NCBI GenBank assembly: GCA_946533615.1
Contig: CAMNBY010000204.1
Span: 1-7,191, forward strand
Length of the DNA stretch: 7,191 nt
DNA from: an uncultured Clostridia bacterium
Lineage (GTDB): Bacteria > Bacillota > Clostridia > Oscillospirales > Ruminococcaceae
Reading direction: 5' to 3'
Shown here: positions 1 through 5,227 of the stretch, in pieces
Position numbering within the stretch: the first letter of the stretch is position 1
How the letters are laid out: the number at the start of each line of letters is the position of its first letter
The notes under the pieces: generated by a model
Database searches by the model: none
What the model saw: only the letters and a program-made list of their open reading frames with translations
Told to the model about the DNA's origin: nothing
Made by a program: the position numbers and the translations under genes

Positions 1-79
1 CTGGTACAACGAAATGAAAGCGAGGTAGAAGAAATGAAAAGAAAATTGAAAGCAGCGAGGGTGTTAAGGCTTTTGTGTG
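1..79 (+). repeat. 79-bp exact direct repeat, copy 1 (shared leader)
   Basis: Bases 1-79 are identical to 1122-1200. The repeat contains a GAGGT ribosome binding site, the ATG at 34 and the first 15 codons (MKRKLKAARVLRLLC) of the downstream gene. Identity ends abruptly at base 80 (T here, C in copy 2), after which the two genes are unrelated. Because this copy begins at the window edge, the true repeat may extend further left. Confidence 0.97.
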
Positions 80-588
80 TGATAGGGTTCTGTGTATCAG
101 TATTTATAACAATATCATACGCAGTGTTTAATAAAAGTCTTGAAAGCTCTGCGACAGAAAAAATGAAGAAGATCAATGGTGAAAACGTGTTTGATTATTC
201 TGAGCGAGTAAAGTTCTGGCTTATAGTTTCCCTGATAATGCTTGCATTTATGATTTTGAGTATTATTCTTCTTTCGGTAATGGAGACTCAAATGAAAGTA
301 GAACAAAAAATGCTTGATGAAAAAGCAACAAAAGCAGGCGGGACACATAGTATTGAAAGCAGCCTTACCGACACGCCTAAAGTAATAAAGAACAAATGGA
401 ACTGCCCGAAATGTGGTAAAGAAAACAGCTCACAGTTTAACAAATGCTACAATTGTAAATATGATCGTACATATGCTTGGGTATGTCCTGCCTGCGGTGC
501 TCAAAATTCTTTACATCCTGACAAGTGCTTTAACTGTTGTGCGGCAAATCCTGATTATAAAGAGCGTGAGCAGGGTGAGCAGAATTAG
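34..588 (+). CDS. Two-TM membrane protein with tandem C-terminal RanBP2-like zinc fingers
   Basis: No named family is recognised for this 184-residue protein. A basic N-terminus (MKRKLKAAR) leads into a hydrophobic segment at about residues 11-31, then a charged loop, a second membrane segment at about 61-83, a charged Lys/Glu-rich stretch, and two zinc-binding modules. Both modules match W-x-C-x2-C-x3-N-x6-C-x2-C exactly: W122, C124, C127, N131, C138, C141 and W149, C151, C154, N158, C165, C168. That is the RanBP2 finger spacing, though generic bacterial zinc ribbons can look alike. The positive-inside rule would put both the N-terminus and the fingers in the cytoplasm. The start is supported by GAGGT at bases 22-26, 7 bases upstream of the ATG. 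The first 15 codons are identical to those of the lipoprotein pseudogene at 1155. The TAG stop at 586-588 is directly followed, in frame, by a pyrD tail. Codons are A/T-rich, unlike the pyrD, xylB and radA sequences. Confidence 0.85.
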   Translation: MKRKLKAARVLRLLCVIGFCVSVFITISYAVFNKSLESSATEKMKKINGENVFDYSERVKFWLIVSLIMLAFMILSIILLSVMETQMKVEQKMLDEKATKAGGTHSIESSLTDTPKVIKNKWNCPKCGKENSSQFNKCYNCKYDRTYAWVCPACGAQNSLHPDKCFNCCAANPDYKEREQGEQN

Positions 589-792
589 TTAATAGTATCA
601 GGCGGCATCTCCACCGCTGAGGACGCCATTGAGATGATGATGGCAGGCGCCTGCTGCGTTCAGGTCGGTGCGGCGCTCTTCCGCGACCCATACGCCCCCG
701 TGAAGATCATCGAGGGCATGAACGCCTGGTGCGACAGGCAGGGCGTAAAGAGCATCGGCGAGATCGTCGGCACCGTCAGACCCTGGTGCTAA
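589..792 (+). pseudogene. pyrD: Orphan 3' fragment of dihydroorotate dehydrogenase
   Basis: This open frame encodes 67 residues ending in TAA at 790-792. It reads as the C-terminus of a class 1 dihydroorotate dehydrogenase, the flavoenzyme that oxidises dihydroorotate to orotate in pyrimidine synthesis. Recognisable parts are the late-barrel GGIS motif (from base 601), the DAIEMMMAGA helix region, the VQVGAALFRDP segment (the usual FMN phosphate-binding area) and a terminal helix ending near GEIVGTVRPW. About four fifths of a normal protein of roughly 300 residues is missing, including the catalytic loop. It starts directly after the TAG of the zinc-finger gene, has no ribosome binding site or start codon, and has G/C-rich codons unlike that gene. 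It is best read as a displaced or duplicated gene end left by recombination. An intact pyrD may lie upstream of the window. Confidence 0.85.
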
Positions 793-1121
793 CGGCGCAC
801 GGCCGGATTCGCGAGATCACTCGCAAGCTCGTTTACAACGGTGTGATGTGAGGGGGCTCCCTCGCGATACGGTGGGGGTCAGATGGCTCTGTGCGTGAGG
901 GAAGAAATTGATAGTTGATAGTTGAGAGTTGATAATTGGTTTGGGAATGCACATCGGCTCTCGGCGTTAGAACGTCTTTGACGATCGGTTTTGTTACTTC
1001 TCCCGGAGCTCCGGCTGTCCGCGTTTTTCAGTGATGTATGCAGGGGCGCTTTTCCTCTTTTTCATCGCCCGATATTATAAGTTTGTGGCTGATTACAAAA
1101 AGAGGCAGGCTGTATGATAAG
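793..1121. other. Intergenic stretch with hairpins, no gene seen
   Basis: I see no credible gene here. The stretch holds a small hairpin at 811-824 (GCGAG-ATCA-CTCGC), another at 850-863 (GAGGG-GGCT-CCCTC), a heptanucleotide repeat at 908-938, a 12-bp palindrome CCGGAGCTCCGG at 1003-1014, and a 9-bp inverted repeat CCTCTTTTT (1054-1062) with AAAAAGAGG (1097-1105) shortly before the leader repeat. None has a T-run marking it as a clear terminator. A TATGAT at 1113-1118 could be a -10 box for the downstream gene, but no well-spaced -35 box is visible. Confidence 0.6.
908..938. repeat. Heptanucleotide tandem repeat (TTGATAG type)
   Basis: Four 7-base units follow each other, TTGATAG, TTGATAG, TTGAGAG, TTGATAA, and end in a partial TTG. 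The period resembles short tandemly repeated sequences scattered through intergenic regions of some bacterial genomes. A second tract with the same period lies at 6823-6857. Confidence 0.85.
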
Positions 1122-1200
1122 CTGGTACAACGAAATGAAAGCGAGGTAGAAGAAATGAAAAGAAAATTGAAAGCAGCGAGGGTGTTAAGGCTTTTGTGTG
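1122..1200 (+). repeat. 79-bp exact direct repeat, copy 2 (shared leader)
   Basis: Identical to bases 1-79. It carries the GAGGT ribosome binding site (1143-1147), the ATG at 1155 and 15 codons of the lipoprotein gene. Upstream of this copy the sequence is intergenic. The matching upstream sequence of copy 1 lies outside the window, so the left boundary of the repeat is unknown. Confidence 0.97.
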
Positions 1201-1985
1201 CGGTTGCGCTCAGTTTTAACGCTGTTGTGTTATCGGCGTGTGGTAGTTCCGAGGCTGACAGTGAGGAGTCTCGCGCAGAAAGTTCTACTACGACAACGGC
1301 AGCGACAACAACGACAGAAAAGCCCGAAACAACTACGACCACTACAACAGCAACGACAACGACCACCACGACCACGACAACCGTAACTACCACTACACTT
1401 GCGACAACTACTACGACAACTCAGGCAACAACGACCGCAGCGGCATAGCCTGTGTCGCCGAGTGATATGACGTGGGAAGGGGCAAAAGCATTTTATGACG
1501 AACAACTTGTAGCCGCAATAGAACTTCCGGCTTCATTTGAAGACCGTACTACCACTGATGAGAAACGCATTTATTCTAATGATTATATAGCACTTATGAC
1601 AAATAGATTTGAGGGGTTCAAAGTTGCTGAACCTAATTCAATAGATTATTTAGCTCAAATGTCACTTGAAGCGTATTTTGACGAGAGAACCGATGCAGTC
1701 AATGCAGAATATCAGCTTATTTATATGCCCAATTATAATCAGGTTATGAGATACACTTATTACACTCCGTATGTTCCTGACATAAGAGGCGGTACAGATT
1801 ACCTTCCTGCTGTTGAGTATTTTTTCGTTAAAAATTCATGTCTATATCAGGTTATATTTTTAGGTAGAAGCAGTATTGAAGATTATAGTGCAACTGGAGA
1901 TAGAAGTCAGGATTTTCAATATTTGATAGATTTCTCTAATGAGTTTTTTAAGAGAGTATGGTTTCCTATTGATGAGTTCGGCTAA
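1155..1985 (+). pseudogene. Thr-rich lipoprotein gene split by an in-frame TAG
   Basis: Read through one amber codon, this frame gives 276 positions. Residues 1-29 form a lipoprotein signal peptide with lipobox LSAC (Cys29 is the expected lipidation site). Residues 31-97 are a Ser/Glu then Thr-rich linker built almost wholly of ACN codons, typical of a stalk lifting a domain off the membrane. Codon 98 is TAG (1446-1448). The same frame then continues uninterrupted to TAA for 178 codons, encoding a soluble domain of unknown family rich in Tyr, Phe and Asp. A single C-to-T change from CAG (Gln) would explain the TAG. The start at 1155, not the in-frame ATG at 1038, is chosen because GAGGT lies 7 bases upstream and the signal peptide begins there. 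Restart at GTG 1452 or ATG 1467 lacks a ribosome binding site. Alternatives are a sequencing error or real amber readthrough. The C-terminal half is A/T-rich. Confidence 0.8.
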
Positions 1986-1993
1986 GATCGTAC

Positions 1994-2032
1994 AAAAAAG
2001 GCTGCCTCTGATTTCAATGATCATTGGCAGCC
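1994..2032. terminator. Hairpin terminator, possibly bidirectional
   Basis: A perfect 7-bp stem, GGCTGCC (2000-2006) with GGCAGCC (2026-2032), encloses a 19-base loop that itself contains AATGATCATT. On the plus strand, 15 bases after the lipoprotein stop, it is followed only by ATATTTATAT. On the minus strand it is followed by six T (1999-1994), so the better terminator faces minus-strand transcription. Confidence 0.6.
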
Positions 2033-2079
2033 ATATTTATATAAGAAACATAATTAACTACAGTTTTCAGCAAAAAACA

Positions 2080-2106
2080 AAGGGTATAACTTTAAGTTAC
2101 GCCTTT
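2080..2106 (-). terminator. Possible minus-strand hairpin terminator
   Basis: A dyad centred on base 2093 (TAACTT-T-AAGTTA, 2087-2099) extends outward with G-C and G-U pairs to about 2080-2106. Read on the minus strand it is followed by TT-G-TTTTTT (2080-2072). The stem is A/T-rich with a tight centre, so it is weaker than a classical terminator, and no minus-strand gene is recognised upstream of it. Confidence 0.3.
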
Positions 2107-2159
2107 GCAATATACACTAAACAAAACATGTATTTTTGTGCAGTATGCGTATTGCAAAG
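2103..2159. repeat. 10-bp inverted repeat upstream of the RHH gene
   Basis: CTTTGCAATA (2103-2112) and TATTGCAAAG (2150-2159) are perfect reverse complements separated by 37 bases. The right arm covers the TTGCAA -35 box of the promoter for the small regulator gene, so the pair could be a second operator or a looping site. Confidence 0.6.
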
Positions 2160-2180
2160 TTTGTTGCTACAGCGTATAAT
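2152..2180 (+). promoter_or_regulatory. Promoter of the ribbon-helix-helix gene
   Basis: A TTGCAA -35 box (2152-2157) and a perfect TATAAT -10 box (2175-2180) are separated by exactly 17 bases. Transcription would start near 2187, giving a leader of about 26 bases before the ATG at 2213. Confidence 0.8.
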
Positions 2181-2196
2181 AATAAATGTAGCAACA
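2162..2196. promoter_or_regulatory. Probable operator: 9-bp inverted repeat around the -10 box
   Basis: TGTTGCTAC (2162-2170) and GTAGCAACA (2188-2196) are perfect reverse complements with a 17-base spacer that contains the whole TATAAT. The left arm sits in the -35/-10 spacer and the right arm at the expected start point, so a bound protein would block RNA polymerase. The encoded ribbon-helix-helix protein immediately downstream is the obvious ligand, implying autorepression. Confidence 0.7.
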
Positions 2197-2212
2197 GGAA
2201 GGACGGTGAAAT

Positions 2213-2392
2213 ATGAGTGCTATGAAAAAGGGTACTAAGCTGACGGATAATCCAAAAGATTTTATGCTTAGAGTTAGGCTTGACGAAGAAACACTTAAAA
2301 AACTCGATGTTGTATGCAAAGAGGCTCAAATGACAAGATCAGAAGTTGTCCGTAAAGGCATTGATGAACAGTACCAAAAAAAGAAAAAGTAA
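2213..2392 (+). CDS. Small ribbon-helix-helix (CopG/Arc-type) DNA-binding protein
   Basis: This 59-residue protein has the ribbon-helix-helix layout. A short N-terminal arm precedes a beta strand around residues 18-25 (FMLRVRLD), with alternating polar and apolar side chains suited to the DNA-contacting ribbon. Helix 1 spans about 26-38, a turn lies at M40-T41, and helix 2 spans about 42-54 (RSEVVRKGIDEQY), followed by a poly-Lys tail. Such proteins dimerise and insert the paired strands into the major groove of short inverted repeats. AGGAAGGA (2196-2203) lies 9 bases before the ATG. The promoter has a perfect inverted repeat around its -10 box, so it probably represses itself. No toxin gene follows within 360 bases, which argues against a classical toxin-antitoxin pair. 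Its other targets are unknown. Confidence 0.85.
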   Translation: MSAMKKGTKLTDNPKDFMLRVRLDEETLKKLDVVCKEAQMTRSEVVRKGIDEQYQKKKK

Positions 2393-2483
2393 GTCTCTGC
2401 TCGCCTCAGAAACAAACAGAAACCTACCTTTCACACGACAGGTAAACCCCATCTAAATACATTCTACCAATACTAATAATAGC

Positions 2484-2512
2484 ATTAATAGTATTAATAT
2501 ATTAATATTAAT
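2484..2512. repeat. A/T-rich ATTAATA repeat with 16-bp palindrome
   Basis: ATTAATA occurs at 2484-2490, 2493-2499 and 2501-2507, with a related TTAATAT following. Bases 2492-2507 form a perfect palindrome, TATTAATATATTAATA. It could be a binding or melting site, or simply low-complexity A/T sequence. Confidence 0.6.
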
Positions 2513-2577
2513 ATCATCGGGCAGAAAAAAATGCGCACCGGCGCAGGCACCTCTCACTAACAGTCGGAAAAGCCCCT

Positions 2578-2603
2578 TTTGTTGCACACGGACGTGCAAC
2601 AAA
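2578..2603. promoter_or_regulatory. 10-bp inverted repeat (hairpin or operator)
   Basis: TTTGTTGCAC (2578-2587) and GTGCAACAAA (2594-2603) are perfect reverse complements around a 6-base centre, ACGGAC. It lies about 95 bases upstream of the xylB -35 box. The arm resembles the TGTTGCTAC arm of the operator at 2162-2196. It may be a protein-binding site or the end of the preceding transcript. Confidence 0.55.
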
Positions 2604-2696
2604 CTGCGGTTCGTGAATTTGTTTTTTTGAAAAACATATATTTGCACAGGATACGGGTCAAAAATTTGGTGAAAATGGAGAATATTTCTCTTTCTT

Positions 2697-2725
2697 TTGA
2701 CTACAGAGCGGTTCTCTGATATAAT
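2697..2725 (+). promoter_or_regulatory. xylB promoter
   Basis: TTGACT (2697-2702) and a perfect TATAAT (2720-2725) are separated by 17 bases, a near-consensus vegetative sigma promoter. The start point should fall near 2732, giving a leader of about 30 bases. Confidence 0.88.
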
Positions 2726-2738
2726 GTAAACGATAACA
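2725..2738 (+). promoter_or_regulatory. cre site (CcpA/LacI-family operator) at the xylB start point
   Basis: TGTAAACGATAACA matches the catabolite responsive element consensus TGWNANCGNTNWCA at every specified position. It begins at the last base of the -10 box and covers the expected start point, a position where CcpA or a LacI-family regulator would repress. This predicts repression of xylulokinase by preferred sugars. A dedicated LacI-type xylose regulator could use the same site. Confidence 0.75.
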
Positions 2739-2747
2739 TTTTTGAAA

Positions 2748-2753
2748 AAGGAG
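2748..2753 (+). promoter_or_regulatory. xylB ribosome binding site, decides the start codon
   Basis: AAGGAG lies 8 bases before the ATG at 2762 but only 2 bases before the in-frame ATG at 2756. The usual spacing favours 2762. Confidence 0.85.
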
Positions 2754-2761
2754 TAATGATT

Positions 2762-4288
2762 ATGGCTTATGTAATTGGCGTTGACTGCGGAACGAGCGGC
2801 ACCAAGACCGTGCTTTTCGGCGAGGACGGAAGCGTTATCGCATCAAAGACCATCGAGTACCCCATGTATCAGCCCAAGAACGGCTATGCCGAGCAGCAGC
2901 CCGGTGACTGGGCAAACGCTATGATCGGCACGATCAAAGCCGTCATGGCTCAGAGCGGCGTCAGCAAGGACGACGTTAAGGGCATCGGCATTTCCGGCCA
3001 GATGCACGGCCTTGTGATGCTGGACAAGGATAACAACGTTATCCGCCCGTCGATCATCTGGTGCGACCAGAGAACAGCCGCCGAGGTCGCGTGGATGAAC
3101 GAGAACGTCGGCGAGAAGAAGCTCATCGAGATCACCGCGAACCCTGCGCTCACGGGCTGGACAGCCGCAAAGATACTCTGGGTGAAGAACAACGAGCCCG
3201 TGAATTTTGCTAAGATCGCACATATCCTGCTGCCCAAGGACTTTCTGCGCTTCGTGCTGACTAACGAGTACGCCACCGAGGTCTCGGACGCCTCGGGAAT
3301 GCAGCTGCTCGACGTTCCTAACAGGTGCTGGTCGGACGAGCTGATCTCCGCCTTCGGCCTTGACAAGAGCTGGTTCGGCAAGGTGTACGAGAGCTGCGAG
3401 GTAACGGGCACGCTCACAAAGCGCATGGCTGAGGAGCTTGGCCTCAACGAGGGCACTATCGTTGTCGGCGGTGCCGGAGACAATGCCGCTGCCGCTATCG
3501 GCACGGGCGTCTGCGAGGACGGCAAGGCCTTCACCACGATAGGCACCTCGGGCGTTGTCTTTGCTCACACCTCACAGATCTCGATCGACCCCAGAGGCCG
3601 CGTCCACACCTGCTGCGCCGCCGTTCCCGGAAGCTGGCACGTTATGGGCGTTACTCAGGGCGCAGGCCTCTCGCTGAAATGGTTCCGCGACAACTTCTGC
3701 GGCTCCGAAAAGGAGACCGCAAAATACATGGGCGTTGACGAATACTACCTCATGGACAAAGAGGCCGCGACGGTTCCGGTGGGCGCAAACAGGCTGCTCT
3801 ATCTCCCCTACCTCATGGGCGAGAGAACGCCTCACCTTGACCCCGACGCACGCGGCGTGTTCTTCGGCCTCTCTGCGATGCACACCAAAAAGGATATGCT
3901 CCGCGCCGTTATGGAGGGCGTTTCCTACAGCCTCCGCGACTGCGTTGAGGTATTCAGGGAAATGAACATAAGCGTTTCCGACATGATGGCCTGCGGCGGC
4001 GGCGGAAGCTCTCCCCTGTGGCGCTCGATGCTTGCCGACCTGTACGGCTGCCCCGTAAAGACAGCCTCCTCAAAGGAAGGCCCCGCTCTCGGTGTCGCCC
4101 TGCTTGCACTGACAGGCGCAGGCGTTTACTCAAGCGTCCCCGAGGCCTGCAAGGCGGTAGTAAGGATCGACAAGACCCAGCAGCCCGACTCCGCAAACGT
4201 CCCCGAGTACGAAAAATACTACAGGCTCTACACGGAGATCTACCCTGCGCTGAAGGAGAAGTTCCGGAAGCTTGCAGCGCTGGGCTGA
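2762..4288 (+). CDS. xylB: Xylulokinase (FGGY carbohydrate kinase)
   Basis: Phosphorylates D-xylulose to xylulose 5-phosphate with ATP in the cytoplasm, feeding xylose into the pentose phosphate pathway. At 508 residues it has the family's full length. Landmarks in order are the N-terminal phosphate-binding motif with D8, G10-T11-S12-G13 and K15; the xylulokinase-typical SGQMHG at 78-83, whose Met-His contacts the sugar; WCDQR at 100-104; GAGDN with D240 as the likely catalytic base; a second GTSG loop at 261-264; GLSLKWF around W307; and a Gly-rich adenosine-binding GGGG at 412-415. All key residues are present. The SGQMHG motif separates it from glycerol and gluconate kinases of the same fold. 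It has its own promoter with a cre site. No xylose isomerase or transporter lies in the window, so it appears as a single gene, possibly linked to the following lipoprotein gene. G/C-ending codons fit a housekeeping gene. Confidence 0.95.
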   Translation: MAYVIGVDCGTSGTKTVLFGEDGSVIASKTIEYPMYQPKNGYAEQQPGDWANAMIGTIKAVMAQSGVSKDDVKGIGISGQMHGLVMLDKDNNVIRPSIIWCDQRTAAEVAWMNENVGEKKLIEITANPALTGWTAAKILWVKNNEPVNFAKIAHILLPKDFLRFVLTNEYATEVSDASGMQLLDVPNRCWSDELISAFGLDKSWFGKVYESCEVTGTLTKRMAEELGLNEGTIVVGGAGDNAAAAIGTGVCEDGKAFTTIGTSGVVFAHTSQISIDPRGRVHTCCAAVPGSWHVMGVTQGAGLSLKWFRDNFCGSEKETAKYMGVDEYYLMDKEAATVPVGANRLLYLPYLMGERTPHLDPDARGVFFGLSAMHTKKDMLRAVMEGVSYSLRDCVEVFREMNISVSDMMACGGGGSSPLWRSMLADLYGCPVKTASSKEGPALGVALLALTGAGVYSSVPEACKAVVRIDKTQQPDSANVPEYEKYYRLYTEIYPALKEKFRKLAALG

Positions 4289-4300
4289 CCAGCGCTGCAA
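4272..4300 (+). terminator. Strong hairpin enclosing the xylB stop codon
   Basis: TTGCAGCGCTGG (4272-4283) and CCAGCGCTGCAA (4289-4300) are perfect 12-bp reverse complements. The 5-base loop GCTGA ends with the xylB TGA (4286-4288). There is no T-run afterwards, only ATAAATGTGTTT, so it may act as a partial terminator or as a 3'-end stabilising structure between xylB and the lipoprotein gene. Confidence 0.6.
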
Positions 4301-4335
4301 ATAAATGTGTTTAATAACAGAAAGGAAAATTGTAA

Positions 4336-5163
4336 ATGAAAAAGATAAGGATCATTACCGCTGCTGTAGCAGCAATGCTGATGCTTACCGCCTGCGGAAG
4401 CAGCGACAGCTCGAACGAAAGCAAGGCACAGAAAACACAGGATACTTCTGCTGCTGCCAATGAAAGCACTGCCGATGCACCTACCGAGGAACAGGAAAAC
4501 AGCGACGATGACACTGCCTCGACAGAGGAAAAGAAAGAGTTTGACGAAAGCGCTATTCCTGTATTTGAGCACAATACCGAGGACACGGATAAGGTCAACT
4601 TTGCGAAAGTTTTTTATAGAAGTAATTGGTTCGGATATGACTTCTTCAGCGAAAATCAGGAGACTATCAGGCCTGAGCTCAAAGATTTTTTTAGCAACAA
4701 AGACAGTGAGATCATTAGTCTCGACGATCTGAAAATTGAAAAAAATGACCCCGATGACGGCTTTATGTTCAGCGGAACAGCTTATGCAATTGAGGATCCC
4801 GATGCCGCCGAATCTGCTCCTGATAACAGCCAGCCTTATATTTTCGCTGAGACGGACGAAAATGGTGTCATTATAGCCTTTGCCTTTGACCGCGACTATA
4901 TCGGTGACGGAAAGAGGACAATATCATTCGCTGCTCATGACATAAAAGACCATACGTTTAGCAAGAGTTTCAAGCTTGGAAGCACAAGGGCAGAGGTCGA
5001 AGAGGCGGCAGGCCCCGGCTACGAGTATAACGGCTATGTATTCTACAGCACGGTCGGAGGCTTGAACAGTGGTGACCCGATGAAGACCTTTACAATTCTG
5101 GAGTTTACCCCCGATGATATTCTCCAAAGGGTGTATATCCTTAACAGAGAGCGTTTAAAATAA
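4336..5163 (+). CDS. Lipoprotein of unknown function
   Basis: I do not recognise a named family for this 275-residue protein. Residues 1-19 are a lipoprotein signal peptide (Lys/Arg start, hydrophobic core, lipobox LTAC), so Cys20 should be lipidated and the protein held on the outer face of the membrane. Residues 21 to about 75 form a Ser/Glu/Asp/Ala-rich, probably unstructured linker. The remaining 200 residues form an acidic folded domain rich in aromatic and beta-strand segments. Near the end, FKLGSTRAEVEEAAGPGYEY (212-231) resembles the 'LG-x-T-x-x-E-V' helix-turn seen in small envelope lipoproteins of the SmpA/BamE-like kind, but this is only a local likeness. AAAGGA at 4321-4326 lies 9 bases before the ATG. 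It sits 47 bases after xylB and no separate promoter is obvious, so readthrough from xylB is possible. A strong terminator follows. Confidence 0.85.
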   Translation: MKKIRIITAAVAAMLMLTACGSSDSSNESKAQKTQDTSAAANESTADAPTEEQENSDDDTASTEEKKEFDESAIPVFEHNTEDTDKVNFAKVFYRSNWFGYDFFSENQETIRPELKDFFSNKDSEIISLDDLKIEKNDPDDGFMFSGTAYAIEDPDAAESAPDNSQPYIFAETDENGVIIAFAFDRDYIGDGKRTISFAAHDIKDHTFSKSFKLGSTRAEVEEAAGPGYEYNGYVFYSTVGGLNSGDPMKTFTILEFTPDDILQRVYILNRERLK

Positions 5164-5227
5164 AGTGCTTCACCGGATAAAGTAATCAGCTTTAGTGTCG
5201 CGTTCATCACAAGAATAAACAAACAAA

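Larger units (their letters stand above)
2393..2719. other. Non-coding region between the RHH gene and the xylB promoter
   Basis: No gene is supported here. The stretch contains an A/T-rich repeat with a 16-bp perfect palindrome (2492-2507), a small TGCGC-ACCG-GCGCA hairpin (2532-2545), and a 10-bp-stem hairpin (2578-2603). A T7 run at 2632-2638 lies about 30 bases after that hairpin, too far away to make it a textbook terminator. Confidence 0.6.

Noticed and set aside
1038..1154. N-terminal extension of the lipoprotein from the in-frame ATG at 1038
   Set aside because: The extension lacks a ribosome binding site and would bury the signal peptide. ATG 1155 has GAGGT at the right distance and starts a clean lipobox signal shared with the gene at 34.
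1028..1393. Minus-strand Val-rich reading frame over the Thr tract
   Set aside because: It is the antisense of ACN repeats (GTN on the other strand), low complexity, with no start signals.
1446..1448. Genome-wide recoding of TAG as an amino acid
   Set aside because: Only two genes here involve TAG, and one TAG is the natural end of a protein before an unrelated fragment. A point mutation explains the other.
1452..1985. Separate gene starting at GTG 1452
   Set aside because: There is no ribosome binding site before GTG 1452 or ATG 1467. The frame is continuous with the upstream lipoprotein part apart from one TAG, so one split gene is the better reading.
2117..2329. Minus-strand frame across the RHH gene and its promoter
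   Set aside because: It lies opposite a supported small gene and operator, and shows no domain or ribosome binding site.
2213..2392. RHH gene as the antitoxin of a toxin-antitoxin pair
   Set aside because: No toxin-like gene lies next to it on either side. The next gene downstream is xylB, almost 370 bases away.
2843..3568. Long minus-strand frames inside xylB
   Set aside because: These are G/C-rich codon shadows of xylB with no recognisable protein features.
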